This document shows, in pieces, positions 16,175 to 24,352 of a stretch of 64,000 nucleotides of DNA. The notes under the pieces were generated by a model. The model was not told the origin of the DNA. It was given only the letters and a program-made list of their open reading frames with translations, and made no database searches. Location of the stretch: assembly GCA_947631505.1 (NCBI GenBank), contig CANRLR010000010.1, forward strand, positions 1 to 64,000, in the 5' to 3' direction. Source of the DNA: an uncultured Lachnospiraceae bacterium (GTDB taxonomy: Bacteria; Bacillota; Clostridia; Lachnospirales; Lachnospiraceae). Made by a program: the position numbers and the translations under genes. Each line of letters opens with the position of its first letter. Within the stretch, counting starts at the first letter, position 1.

Positions 16175-16684
16175 TTAAAACTGTATGACATAACGATAAT
16201 GCGGCATATCTATACCTCGGTAATGTTTTGTCCAAATATCTGTTATTGTCATACCATTTCTAACAGCTACATTTTGAGATGCAATATTCGTATCTCTAAT
16301 AATAGAGCATACTTCATCTGCTTTTAATATTTCAACAGCATATTTTTTACAAGCCTTTGCGGCTTCTGTTGCATAACCTTTATGCCAATATGACCTATTG
16401 AAAAGATAACCTATTTCAAGCACTTCTTTCTCTTTCCACGGCTGCATTGTAAGTCCGCACTGACCTATCATTTTATTGGTTTCTTTTAAAATTACTGCCC
16501 ATAAACCAAATTTCCATTTTTGATAACGGGAAATCTGTTTGTCAAGCCATTCTTGTACTTCATTATCGCTGAATGCACCCTCATACGCATACATTGTATC
16601 TTCATCCTGCAAGATTTCGCACAAAGAATTGAAATCTGCCTGATTCATCTCTCTTAGATATAATCTTTCTGTTTTAAGTATCAT
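16175..16684 (-). CDS. GNAT acetyltransferase, RimJ/RimL type
   Basis: This 169-residue protein starts MILKTERLYLREMNQADF. It follows the ribosomal-protein acetyltransferase pattern, with LWAVILKETNKMIGQCGL, IGYLFNRSYWHKGYATEAAKACKKYA (acetyl-CoA loop) and NIASQNVAVRNGM. The ATG lies 5 bases after the stop of the short GNAT fragment, so the two were probably one operon. The substrate is unknown; candidates are a protein N-terminus or a small amine. Confidence 0.85.
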   Translation of the reverse strand: MILKTERLYLREMNQADFNSLCEILQDEDTMYAYEGAFSDNEVQEWLDKQISRYQKWKFGLWAVILKETNKMIGQCGLTMQPWKEKEVLEIGYLFNRSYWHKGYATEAAKACKKYAVEILKADEVCSIIRDTNIASQNVAVRNGMTITDIWTKHYRGIDMPHYRYVIQF

Positions 16685-16688
16685 ATTT

Positions 16689-16805
16689 TTATCTCCGTAA
16701 TTCTTCGTTTTTACCGACTTCGCCTATTTCCTCAAACAGATTTATCCTTAAATGCCAAAAATCATCTACTGATTTTTCATCTAACTGCAAAATATCATTT
16801 TTCAT
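16689..16805 (-). pseudogene. N-terminal remnant of a second GNAT acetyltransferase
   Basis: This ORF is below the track cut. GAGGTGATTTCTATATT precedes the ATG. The product MKNDILQLDEKSVDDFWHLRINLFEEIGEVGKNEELRR ends after 38 residues. The first about 30 residues look like the opening helices of a GNAT of about 150 residues; the acetyl-CoA-binding part is absent. It abuts the next GNAT gene, so a deletion has probably fused the start of one gene to the start of another. Confidence 0.45.
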
Positions 16806-16992
16806 AATATAGAAATCACCTCACAACTCCCTGTTTATCATCTTAAACTCTGTACCGACAAACAAAACTTTTTATTTTAGTTTACCATACACACCAGATA
16901 CTTTCCACTCCTACTTCTGTTCCCTCTCCTGCATTGAATTCCTCTGAGACCGTATTTGGAAAAAGCAGCTTCTAGCTTCTTCAATACCAATT

Positions 16993-17021
16993 TGACTTTT
17001 TCCCCGATTCCCTTTACAATA
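16993..17021 (+). promoter_or_regulatory. Sigma-70 type promoter for trpS
   Basis: TTGACT, a 17-base spacer and TACAAT. The transcript leader would be about 175 bases and holds three hairpins (about 17061-17095, 17096-17122 and 17137-17166). I looked for a T-box (AGGGTGG...ACCGCG) and found none. The rest of 16806-16990 shows no gene. Confidence 0.7.
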
Positions 17022-17060
17022 GAGTTAATTATGTTTTGACGCTATAGAATGGAGGCTAGT

Positions 17061-17123
17061 GTGAAAAACATGCTCGATAGCATATTTTTCGCACTACTAT
17101 TTGTGCCGAAGCACCACAAATAG
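17061..17123 (+). other. Possible 20-residue leader ORF overlapping a REP-C palindrome
   Basis: GGAGG at 17051 precedes a GTG that opens a 20-codon frame ([20 protein letters not shown]). Its first half is the REP-C palindrome (17061-17095). It has no Trp codon, so it is not a classical trp attenuator. It could be chance coding inside a repeat. Confidence 0.3.
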
Positions 17124-17167
17124 TAATGATGCACAGGGCAAAAACAATAACATTGATTTTTGCCCGT

Positions 17168-17197
17168 GCTTCCTACGCTTGTGCTTCGGAATGGAGG
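17168..17197 (+). repeat. REP-D copy 1, carries the trpS ribosome site
   Basis: GCTTCCTACGCTTGTGCTTC plus GGAATGGAGG (30 bases) recurs with one mismatch at 61598-61627. In both copies the GGAGG is the ribosome site of the gene that follows. Confidence 0.7.
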
Positions 17198-17202
17198 ATA
17201 TC

Positions 17203-18246
17203 ATGAAAAAAATTATTTTGACTGGCGACCGTCCTACCGGCAAACTTCATGTTGGACATTATGTCGGCTCTTTGAAACGCCGTGTAGAATTACAAAATTC
17301 CGGTGAATATGATGATATTTATATTATGATTGCAGATGCACAGGCATTGACCGACAACGCAGACAATCCCGAAAAGGTCAGAAGCAATATTTCTGAGGTT
17401 GCTCTTGATTATATATCCTGTGGACTGAACCCTGAAAAATCCACCTTGTTTGTTCAGTCTTACGTTTCGGAACTGACTGAACTGACTTTCTACTACAGCA
17501 ATTTAGTTACGGTTTCCCGTCTGAAACGTAATCCTACCGTAAAGTCCGAAATTTCTCTTCGCGGCTTTCATTCAAGTATTCCGGTCGGATTTTTTACCTA
17601 TCCAATCAGTCAGGCTGCTGATATTACTGCTTTCAAGGCAACAACAGTGCCAGTTGGCGAAGACCAGCTTCCGATGATTGAACAGACGAGGGAAATTGTC
17701 CGCAGCTTTAACTCCACGTATGACGAGGTATTGGTAGAGCCTAATGTCCTTCTTCCTGACAATCAGGCCTGTATGCGTTTGCCAGGTACTGACGGAAAAG
17801 CAAAAATGAGTAAATCTCTTGGAAACTGCATTTATTTGTCGGATGAACCGGAAGATATCCGCAAGAAAATCATGAGTATGTATACAGATCCTGACCATAT
17901 CCGAATTGAAGATCCGGGTAAACTGGAAGGCAACACGGTATTTACTTATTTGGATGCTTTTTGCAGGGATGATATGTTTGCAGAATATCTGCCGGAATAT
18001 AGCTGCCTTCAGGAATTAAAGGACCACTATACCCGCGGCGGTCTCGGCGATGTGAAGGTAAAGAAATTCTTGTATGCTGTTCTCATGGAGGAACTTTCTC
18101 CTATTCAGGCAAGAAGAAAGGAATTGGAAAAGGATATTCCGGCAATTATGGATATTCTTCATCAAGGAAGCAGGAAGGCTAAAGAAGTGGCAGCCCAGAC
18201 ATTAGAAGAGGTGAAAAAAGCCATGAAAATTAATTACTTTGATTAA
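17203..18246 (+). CDS. trpS: Tryptophanyl-tRNA synthetase
   Basis: The start is ATG 17203 (GGAGGATATC), not the track's 17101, which reads through the leader hairpins. This 347-residue class I synthetase has the HIGH-type motif [12 protein letters not shown] near residue 9 and KMSKS in [12 protein letters not shown] near 200; length is typical. It charges tRNA-Trp with tryptophan. A hairpin (CATGG/CCATG) and the terminator at 18302 follow, so it is a single-gene unit with its own promoter. Some TrpRS come in two copies with one antibiotic-resistant; one copy cannot tell which this is. Confidence 0.95.
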   Translation: MKKIILTGDRPTGKLHVGHYVGSLKRRVELQNSGEYDDIYIMIADAQALTDNADNPEKVRSNISEVALDYISCGLNPEKSTLFVQSYVSELTELTFYYSNLVTVSRLKRNPTVKSEISLRGFHSSIPVGFFTYPISQAADITAFKATTVPVGEDQLPMIEQTREIVRSFNSTYDEVLVEPNVLLPDNQACMRLPGTDGKAKMSKSLGNCIYLSDEPEDIRKKIMSMYTDPDHIRIEDPGKLEGNTVFTYLDAFCRDDMFAEYLPEYSCLQELKDHYTRGGLGDVKVKKFLYAVLMEELSPIQARRKELEKDIPAIMDILHQGSRKAKEVAAQTLEEVKKAMKINYFD

Positions 18247-18301
18247 TTTTCATGGCTCCGCCATGAGGATAAATTATTTCTCTTAATAAGATTAATCATT
18301 T

Positions 18302-18335
18302 GAAGCAGAGAAGCTTTTTTTCTGCTTTTTTTTGC
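18302..18335 (+). terminator. Terminator after trpS
   Basis: AAGCAGA pairs with TCTGCTT around an AGCTTTTT loop and is followed by a run of T. It separates trpS from the convergent HipT-like gene. Confidence 0.75.
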
Positions 18336-18343
18336 TTGTTTTT

Positions 18344-19168
18344 TCATATAGAAAAGAGGTATGCATATTTTGCCATCTGTTTTACTATAATATCATAGAT
18401 TCTTTCTTTTATATTCGGCGGATAATTTTTTTCACTATCTAAGAGTTTTCGGACATCTTTTTTGCTAAATCTGAATATAAGCTGCTGCCCATACAATTGT
18501 TCCACTGCGTCAAGCTGTTTGTCAAAATCCCTGCAGAATGTCTTTGGCTCTACCTCTGACATTAGTGTCCGTATATCTATGTCCATTGGGTAATCCAGCG
18601 TGGTATCAGACAGCAGGGAACTTCCATTATCAAAAATCGGGCAATACCGGAATTCTTCTTTCTCATCCATCAGTACCGCAATGTTATGAGTGTGCCGGTC
18701 CTCATTCAGGAAAAAAGCATCTAATGTCAAAAGCTGACTCATATATACTCCAAATTTTTTTAACCCAGTAATACGGATTGTCTGATTTACTAAAAACTGA
18801 ATTCTCTCCGAAATTCCCTCTAGTGAATAAATGCACTGGTTCAGACTTTTCCCGTACTGTGTTTGAAACAAACGCTCCAACGTCATAAGTTTCCAACCAT
18901 TTGGAAGAAAATTTTTACTGACACATCCCAAATAAGTCTGGTGCCTATATCGAATAGTTTCTGTTTCATATAAAATATACTCCTGTTCGTTGAGTGACGA
19001 TAAAGCCAACAAATGAGATACCATATATTCTGCCAGACCTTCATAACCGGTATAATCTGCTTTATACCAATCTTCGCTTTCCGCAAGCCATTTTAACTGA
19101 TTCCCTTTCGATGACTGCCGCTCTTCTTTTTGCATATTTTTCTCAAACAACGTTACCACTGTCATCAC
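18344..19168 (-). CDS. HipT/HipA-like serine-threonine kinase
   Basis: This 274-residue protein resembles the kinase core of HipA. It has an N-terminal Ser/Gly/Lys loop (RQSSKGNQLKWL near residue 18), catalytic loop LNEDRHTHNIAVLM near 155, and metal-binding IFDNGSSLL near 178. The usual N-subdomain 1 of HipA is absent and is instead fused to the neighbouring HTH protein. HipA-type kinases phosphorylate targets such as aminoacyl-tRNA synthetases and halt growth. The paired Ser in the loop recall the autophosphorylation site of HipT. The gene starts inside the stop of the HTH gene (ATGA overlap). Many Lachnospiraceae carry such pairs, so toxin status is plausible but unproven; it is striking that trpS (the HipT target in E. 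coli) is the next gene. Confidence 0.8.
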   Translation of the reverse strand: MMTVVTLFEKNMQKEERQSSKGNQLKWLAESEDWYKADYTGYEGLAEYMVSHLLALSSLNEQEYILYETETIRYRHQTYLGCVSKNFLPNGWKLMTLERLFQTQYGKSLNQCIYSLEGISERIQFLVNQTIRITGLKKFGVYMSQLLTLDAFFLNEDRHTHNIAVLMDEKEEFRYCPIFDNGSSLLSDTTLDYPMDIDIRTLMSEVEPKTFCRDFDKQLDAVEQLYGQQLIFRFSKKDVRKLLDSEKNYPPNIKERIYDIIVKQMAKYAYLFSI

Positions 19169-19710
19169 CTCTCAATCCGAAGCCAAAAATCGTCCTCTGC
19201 CATTCTCCCTTGAGTTTTTTCAATAATCAGAATCGGATCATAAAAAGGAATGTTGATTTCTTTTAACATCAGTTTCATTTTATCCCTGCCTCTGGGGAAA
19301 CAACGTGATTCCATAAATTCTTCATACTGTTCAAAGGTTGGTGTCTCAATTTTCCCGAACGCTCTTTTCAGTAAATCGTTTGTGTAATTATAAATCCGAA
19401 CATCCCGGAATCGCTCATTTACATCAATAATGGTGCAGACATCGCTTTTGCACATGTACCAGATTCGCATAGAACTTTTCTTTTCGGGCACTCTCAGCTC
19501 CTGTTCTATATTGGGATTTTCATTCAAGATTTTTACCAGAGGAACAATCGGGCCAGTAATTGCTCTCTTTTCCGATTCCCAACGTTCTACGGTTTTTACG
19601 GACACATGTACAAAATCCGCAAAATCCCGCTGCGTAAATCCCAATTTTTTTCGCGCTGCTTTCAAATCATTTGCTGTCAGTGCCTCCGAAATCGCATATT
19701 GATTTTTCAA
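19165..19710 (-). CDS. HTH regulator fused to a HipS-like N-subdomain (antitoxin candidate)
   Basis: This 181-residue protein has an XRE-type helix-turn-helix in about residues 12-70 (LGFTQRDFADFVHVSVKTVERWESEKRAI), then about 95 residues (SMRIWYMCKSDVCTIIDV ... MAEDDFWLRIER) resembling the small beta subdomain at the HipA N-terminus, called HipS when separate. So HipB and HipS functions seem joined here, with HipT separate, unlike HipBA or three-gene HipBST. The strong promoter at 19744-19772 has a palindrome in its spacer, which the HTH would bind for autorepression. Translation of the kinase is coupled by a 4-base overlap. Confidence 0.8.
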   Translation of the reverse strand: MKNQYAISEALTANDLKAARKKLGFTQRDFADFVHVSVKTVERWESEKRAITGPIVPLVKILNENPNIEQELRVPEKKSSMRIWYMCKSDVCTIIDVNERFRDVRIYNYTNDLLKRAFGKIETPTFEQYEEFMESRCFPRGRDKMKLMLKEINIPFYDPILIIEKTQGRMAEDDFWLRIER

Positions 19711-19743
19711 CGTTTCCTTTCCTCCTTCTCTGAATTTTATATT

Positions 19744-19799
19744 ATTATACCCTTAAAATAAGGGTATGTCAAATAAAAACAACCCTTATTTTAAGGGTA
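19744..19799 (-). promoter_or_regulatory. Consensus promoter with operator palindromes for the hip-like operon
   Basis: On the minus strand, TTGACA (19767-19772), exactly 17 bases, then TATAAT (19744-19749) is a full consensus promoter. The spacer is almost filled by the palindrome TACCCTTAAAATAAGGGTA (19748-19766). A second copy, ACCCTTATTTTAAGGGT (19782-19798), lies just upstream of -35. Two cooperative sites in and next to the promoter are typical of HipB-type autorepression. Confidence 0.85.
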
Positions 19800-19803
19800 T
19801 AAT

Positions 19804-19836
19804 AAAAAATATGCTATCAAGCATATTTTTTACACT
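19804..19836. repeat. REP-C copy 2 (short palindrome)
   Basis: AAATATGCTATCAAGCATATTT with flanking ACACT matches copies at 17061-17095 and 38361-38391. Confidence 0.65.
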
Positions 19837-19883
19837 AATTTCCTATTTATTCATCCGGATAGGATTCAAGATAACACAATCTT

Positions 19884-19981
19884 ATGATGTTGGGGTCAAA
19901 AGGTATTTTGCCCCCAACTGATGTCCACGGATAGCTTTCGTGCAAGCACGTGCAATGTTGACCTTTTGACCCTGACATCAT
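19884..19981. repeat. REP-A copy 1 (98 bases, inverted ends)
   Basis: The ends ATGATGTTGGGGTCAAAAGG and CCTTTTGACCCTGACATCAT are imperfect inverted repeats. The centre GTGCAAGCACGTGCA is itself palindromic. It abuts the bioY stop codon. Confidence 0.75.
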
Positions 19982-19982
19982 T

Positions 19983-20561
19983 TTATTTTTCTAATTTACG
20001 AATCTGTGTTCCGATTACCGGGCCTGCGACAGCCGCAATCGCAATTTTCACTGCATCTCCAATTAAAAATGGAAATACGCACATTGCCAGTGCTGCTGCC
20101 ACTCCTGTTCCTGTCGAAAAACAAAACCAAATGGTTCCGAAAGTATAAGCGACGGCAGTTCCCACAATCATTCCGGCTGCCGACACTGCAATTCCCGCAC
20201 CGCGGCTCATGGTATAACCCTTTTCAATCGCAAGACCACATATAAGAATCATCGGAATAAACCCAATCAAATATCCTCCTGTTGGCCCTGCCAATTTGCC
20301 AAGGCCGCCTTCCCAGCCGGAAAATACCGGCAGACCAGCCATTCCGATCAACAAGTAGACAATATACGTTGCCAGCCCTCGTTTCCAGCCTAATACGTAA
20401 ATACTAATAAAAATTACCAGCATCGTTATAGAAATCGGTACCGGACCGATTGGTATCGAAAATGGTGCTAAGACACAGGTAATTGCGGCAAACAATGCCA
20501 TTAATACCATACTGGTAGTCGTAAATAAAGATTTGTTTTTTGTGATTGCTTCTGTTGACAT
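19983..20561 (-). CDS. bioY: Biotin ECF transporter S component
   Basis: The start is ATG 20561 (GGAGGAAATT), not the track's 20720, giving 192 residues and five to six membrane helices. Family stretches are IPIGPVPISITMLVIF and GMAGLPVFSGWEGGLGKLAGPTGGYLIGF. BioY binds biotin in the membrane and works with the shared ECF energy module, which is not in this window. Regulation is clear: a BirA box overlaps the -10 of its promoter at 20616-20669. No biotin synthesis genes are nearby, suggesting the cell relies on uptake. Confidence 0.93.
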   Translation of the reverse strand: MSTEAITKNKSLFTTTSMVLMALFAAITCVLAPFSIPIGPVPISITMLVIFISIYVLGWKRGLATYIVYLLIGMAGLPVFSGWEGGLGKLAGPTGGYLIGFIPMILICGLAIEKGYTMSRGAGIAVSAAGMIVGTAVAYTFGTIWFCFSTGTGVAAALAMCVFPFLIGDAVKIAIAAVAGPVIGTQIRKLEK

Positions 20562-20615
20562 AATTTCCTCCATTCCGGAATGTGAGAGCAATTGCTTCTT
20601 TTCACATCCCGTCTT

Positions 20616-20669
20616 AAATGTAAACTTATTTTTGATAATAAGTATACATTTAAAAATTATATCTGTCAA
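20616..20669 (-). promoter_or_regulatory. bioY promoter with overlapping BirA operator
   Basis: On the minus strand TTGACA (20664-20669), 17 bases and TATACT (20641-20646). The inverted repeat TGTATAC-N16-GTTTACA covers 20619-20648 and includes the -10. This matches the Firmicutes BirA operator pattern, so biotin-bound BirA should block transcription. Confidence 0.8.
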
Positions 20670-20700
20670 TCCCTTGTTTTGATTTTCCGATTCCGCTATT

Positions 20701-21435
20701 CTAATTTTTCTTTGCTCCACTACCTGCTAACCAGCGTTCATATGAATCTTTTAGCTCTTTTGTCCACTCTAAAATTTCATACTTCACCTCTGTTCTCTCA
20801 TTGGTTATTGATGCACCATCAATCATTTTTTTTATTTCCTTTTTCGACAGCATCTTATTACTATCCCGAATCTCTGTCATGTAATTACTGTTTCGGAACA
20901 AAATCCATATTCTATGTTCCTCTTTATTTTCCGCAAGGTAAGCAGTTCCATTCATTGTCTCATATTTTTCTGTATTTTTTGCCTTTGGCAAAATGTTGAG
21001 AAACTCATCTTGTAAATGAAAATAGGCAACCGTAAAAAAATCTGTTTCTCCTTTTCTTCCATAATACAAACTTGTATCCTTTTTATCACATTGATATCCA
21101 TCCGGAATGTAATTTAATTGCAGGTAAAACTTTTCTTCTTTTTTACTTTTTTCTGCTGCATTTTTATTATTTTTTGTTCCCTTTATCTGAACTCCCTTAC
21201 TCCCAGCATATTCTGTTTCGCTAATATTATCTGGCTGAATCCATTGTTTAAAAGCAGGGTTCACAGCTGCTATAACTGGTATCCCGATTCCTGTCACAAG
21301 TAGACAGACGACGGCTGCTGCCACCGCTTTCCTAATTCCTGACATTTTACTTTTGCCCGCAGGTGCTTTTGATGCCTCCATAATGTACTTATCGTCAATT
21401 CCATCTAACATCGTTTCTATTTCTTCCCTTTTCAT
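20701..21435 (-). CDS. Membrane-anchored anti-sigma-like protein
   Basis: This 244-residue protein has a cytoplasmic N-terminus of about 35 residues (MKREEIETMLDGIDDKYIMEA), one membrane helix (AVAAAVVCLLVTGIGIPVIAA) and an extracytoplasmic domain with FYLQLNYIPDGYQC and a DUF4367-like character. Its ATG overlaps the stop of the sigma gene (ATGA), so the two are translated together, the usual arrangement for an ECF sigma factor and its inhibitor. The signal sensed is unknown. Confidence 0.78.
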   Translation of the reverse strand: MKREEIETMLDGIDDKYIMEASKAPAGKSKMSGIRKAVAAAVVCLLVTGIGIPVIAAVNPAFKQWIQPDNISETEYAGSKGVQIKGTKNNKNAAEKSKKEEKFYLQLNYIPDGYQCDKKDTSLYYGRKGETDFFTVAYFHLQDEFLNILPKAKNTEKYETMNGTAYLAENKEEHRIWILFRNSNYMTEIRDSNKMLSKKEIKKMIDGASITNERTEVKYEILEWTKELKDSYERWLAGSGAKKN

Positions 21436-21989
21436 TGTATCAACCCTTCCTTCGTCAAATATTTTTTTAATTTTTCTCTCGTTCTATGCAGGTGCACCGT
21501 CACGTAATTATTACTTTTTCCATAACATTCTGCGATTTCTGAAATGGATTCCATAAACCAATACCGTTTTACAAAAAAGATACTATCCATTTTCTTTTGC
21601 TTAGAAAGAAAATGATTGATTGCTTTTTTTAATTCCTTCGCCATACATTCTTTTTCGACCGAGCATGTCCCAGCCAGTGTGTCCCCTAACTCATCCAATG
21701 CGACATCATAAAAATGATTTCTCTTTTGTGCTGTATTCTTGGCATATCGTTTTAAAGCAAGATTCCTTGTTATTTTACATAGATAAGAAATCAACGGGGC
21801 TGGATTCTCTGGAGGAATATTATTCCATGCCGCAAGCAGAGTATCATTTACACATTCCTCTGCATCCTGCTCATCTTTTAGAATGCGGCTGGCGATGGAT
21901 TTACATAGAACACCATATTTTCTTTCTACTGCTGTTATTGCTTCTTGCGACCGCTCAAAAAACAATTGAATAATCAGCTGATCTTCCAT
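21432..21989 (-). CDS. ECF-type RNA polymerase sigma factor
   Basis: The start is ATG 21989 (AGGAGGTGGAAGA). This 185-residue protein has region 2 around AVERKYGVLCKSIASRILKDEQDAEECVNDTLLAAWNNIPP and region 4 around VKRYWFMESISEIAECYGKSNNYVTVHLHRTREKLKKYL. Its gene overlaps the anti-sigma gene, so both come from one mRNA. Targets are unknown; often the pair controls itself and an envelope response. Confidence 0.88.
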   Translation of the reverse strand: MEDQLIIQLFFERSQEAITAVERKYGVLCKSIASRILKDEQDAEECVNDTLLAAWNNIPPENPAPLISYLCKITRNLALKRYAKNTAQKRNHFYDVALDELGDTLAGTCSVEKECMAKELKKAINHFLSKQKKMDSIFFVKRYWFMESISEIAECYGKSNNYVTVHLHRTREKLKKYLTKEGLIQ

Positions 21990-22069
21990 TCTTCCACCTC
22001 CTGACACTTATATACTACGAAATGGAACATGCATATTACAAAAATAATTTTTCTGCCCCGTTTATCGCA

Positions 22070-22591
22070 CTACAAACTCACAAGGAAGACTGCCACAACC
22101 GCCCCCGTAAAAGTAGCCACCAATGCTCCCGCCAATGTAAATCTGGTCTTGGTGACCTTTGCCGTCATAAAATAAACACTCATGGTATAAAAAATCGTTT
22201 CGGAACAGCTCATGAGCACCGACGCCAATGTTCCTAAATAGGAATCCGTTCCATAATTTTTATATACATCCAAAAGAAGGCTGGTCGCCGCCGAGGAGGA
22301 GAACATTTTAACAATGAACAGGGGCAGCAGCTCTCCCGGAAAATGCAGAATGGAAACGACTGGTTTTAACAGATTGGCAAAGGCTTCCATAGCACCAGAT
22401 TCCCGCAAAATTCCAACTCCTACCATCAATCCGATGAGCGTTGGCATAATTTTATATACCGTCATAAAGCCATCCTTCGCCCCATCAATGAATTCATCAA
22501 ATATATCGACCTTTTTAATCATGCCATAGCAAACAAGATAAAGAATGACAAAGGGAATCATACAGTCAGATATATAATACAATACTCTCAT
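22070..22591 (-). CDS. spmB: Spore maturation protein B
   Basis: This 173-residue membrane protein of the nucleoside-recognition (Gate) family has four to five helices, with the conserved GAKDGFMTVYKIMPTLIGLMVGVGILRESGAM and KMFSSSAATSLLLDVY. In Bacillus SpmA and SpmB are needed for spore core dehydration. The gene starts inside the stop of spmA (ATGA overlap), so the pair is coupled. Its presence suggests an endospore former. Confidence 0.92.
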   Translation of the reverse strand: MRVLYYISDCMIPFVILYLVCYGMIKKVDIFDEFIDGAKDGFMTVYKIMPTLIGLMVGVGILRESGAMEAFANLLKPVVSILHFPGELLPLFIVKMFSSSAATSLLLDVYKNYGTDSYLGTLASVLMSCSETIFYTMSVYFMTAKVTKTRFTLAGALVATFTGAVVAVFLVSL

Positions 22592-23187
22592 ACACGGCCC
22601 CTCTCTTTCCTGCTTTCTATTTTTCTCGCTATCACGGAGAAAATTACACCGGCAGCAGTAGATGCTATCGTTGCCACTAAGCCCATTCCGATTATGGACG
22701 TAGGCGTGACAGAACCATATTGACTGCGATAAGCAATAATATTTACGGGAATCAGCTGAAGTGAAGAAATATTAATGATCAGAAACGTACACATATCTGT
22801 GCTGGCAATATGGCTTCCATGGTTCAATTCTTTTAACTGTTCCATTGCCTTTAACCCCACCGGTGTAGCCGCCCAGCCAAGTCCCAGAACATTGCTGATC
22901 ATATTAGCAGCCATATATTCATTTGCTTTATGGTCTTTCGGAACTCCCGGAAATAAAAAAGCAAGAACCGGTCGAAGCCCTCTTGTCAGAGCATCCATAA
23001 TTCCTGCTTTCTTTGCGATATTCATGAGTCCTGTCCACATGGACATAATGCCAAGCATGGTAATACAGAGGGTAACTGCCTCCTTGGATGAGTCAATCGC
23101 CGCCGTTCCCACAGCTCCCATCCGGCCGTTCAAGGCGGCAAACAGTATTCCTATAAAAATCATGAACCCCCATAATTTATTTAGCAT
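22588..23187 (-). CDS. spmA: Spore maturation protein A
   Basis: This 199-residue membrane protein carries the same fold as SpmB, with GTAAIDSSKEAVTLCITMLGIMSMWTGLMNIAKKAG and NVLGLGWAATPVGLKAMEQL. The start follows AAGGAAGAGTGTA. Together with spmB it forms a two-gene unit; no sigma-G-type promoter was identified with confidence. Confidence 0.92.
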   Translation of the reverse strand: MLNKLWGFMIFIGILFAALNGRMGAVGTAAIDSSKEAVTLCITMLGIMSMWTGLMNIAKKAGIMDALTRGLRPVLAFLFPGVPKDHKANEYMAANMISNVLGLGWAATPVGLKAMEQLKELNHGSHIASTDMCTFLIINISSLQLIPVNIIAYRSQYGSVTPTSIIGMGLVATIASTAAGVIFSVIARKIESRKERGRV

Positions 23188-23284
23188 TACACTCTTCCTT
23201 TTACATAAGTTTACTATTAACCTATGTGCCGATAAATAAATTTATACTATTATCCCTAAAGTTGCGGAGCCTCAGGCTGCTTTT

Positions 23285-24331
23285 TTATTCTATCCGGCTG
23301 TCTCCCCGGGAAACGGCAATATGATATCCTATAGATTCTACCCGGCGGTTCAGGGAGTCTTTCCCTTGGGCAGATTCTTCTCCGGTACATATCTTGTCAT
23401 GATAGAGCTCATATTTTTTTCGGACAGATTTGGGAGACAAATTCGGCATTAACACGTTTGCTCCTGCCAAGAGTCCCTGCTCTCTTCCGTCTGGTGCAAT
23501 CGTTCCAAGTGCTGTTGTTGCCGGAAGCAAAACGGCCGGAAACAACAACCGTAAAACAGAAAGAAGAACAAGAGTCCTTTCATAGGAACCATCCGGCTGC
23601 CCGGCAAAAGGCGTGTCCGGATGGGAAAGATAAGGACCGATTCCTATCATATGCGGTTTTAATTCTTGCAAAAAACGTAGGTCATCGACAAGATTGTCCA
23701 CCTTCTGTCCCGGCGAACCCACCATAAAACCGGCACCGACCTGATAACCGATATCACGCAAAAGGAACAGACATTTCTTCCGGTTCTGCAATGTCATATC
23801 CGGTGGGTGAAGGCTCTGATAATGATTCTCACTGGCAGTTTCATGCCGGAGCAGATAACGGTCTGCCCCCGCCTGATACCATCTTTTATAGTCTTCCTTT
23901 GTCCGCTCCCCCACTGACAGGGTAATGGCACACTCTGGAAATTCACCCTTGATGGAACGGATTATCTCTTCCAGACGCTCACCGGTAAACCACCCATCTT
24001 CTCCTCCTTGAAGGACAAAGGTGCGAAATCCCAATTCATATCCTTCCCGTGCACAATTTAAAATATCATCCGGAGTGAGACGGTAGCGCTGTGCTTTGTC
24101 ATTACTTTTTCGGATTCCACAGTAATAGCAGTCATTTTTACAGATATTCGTAAATTCAATAAGTCCGCGTATATAAACGTCCTTACCATATTCCTGCTCT
24201 CTTACCATTCTTGCCTGTCTGGCTAAAAAATCCCTCTCATTTTGTGTTATTGTCTCCAATAACAGTTTAAAATCTTCATCGGGTAAATTCTTTTCCTGCT
24301 TCAGTTCTTCTATTCTCTCTATGTTCGTCAT
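23285..24331 (-). CDS. hydE: [FeFe] hydrogenase maturation radical SAM protein
   Basis: This 348-residue protein has the radical-SAM motif NICKNDCYYCGI (CxxxCxxC, near residue 63), RTFVLQGGEDGWFT and RYLLRHETASENHYQSLHP, typical of HydE. HydE helps build the dithiolate bridge or cyanide/CO ligand precursor of the H-cluster, with HydF and HydG elsewhere. The start follows GAGGATGTGGTCAG. It lies 21 bases after an unknown 122-residue gene ending in a CSC motif, in one operon. It implies hydrogen metabolism by [FeFe] hydrogenase. Confidence 0.9.
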   Translation of the reverse strand: MTNIERIEELKQEKNLPDEDFKLLLETITQNERDFLARQARMVREQEYGKDVYIRGLIEFTNICKNDCYYCGIRKSNDKAQRYRLTPDDILNCAREGYELGFRTFVLQGGEDGWFTGERLEEIIRSIKGEFPECAITLSVGERTKEDYKRWYQAGADRYLLRHETASENHYQSLHPPDMTLQNRKKCLFLLRDIGYQVGAGFMVGSPGQKVDNLVDDLRFLQELKPHMIGIGPYLSHPDTPFAGQPDGSYERTLVLLSVLRLLFPAVLLPATTALGTIAPDGREQGLLAGANVLMPNLSPKSVRKKYELYHDKICTGEESAQGKDSLNRRVESIGYHIAVSRGDSRIE

Positions 24332-24352
24332 CTGACCACATCCTCATAACTT

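Noticed and set aside
17022-17202. T-box in the trpS leader
   Set aside because: No AGGGTGG-type T-box sequence or following antiterminator/terminator pair was found.
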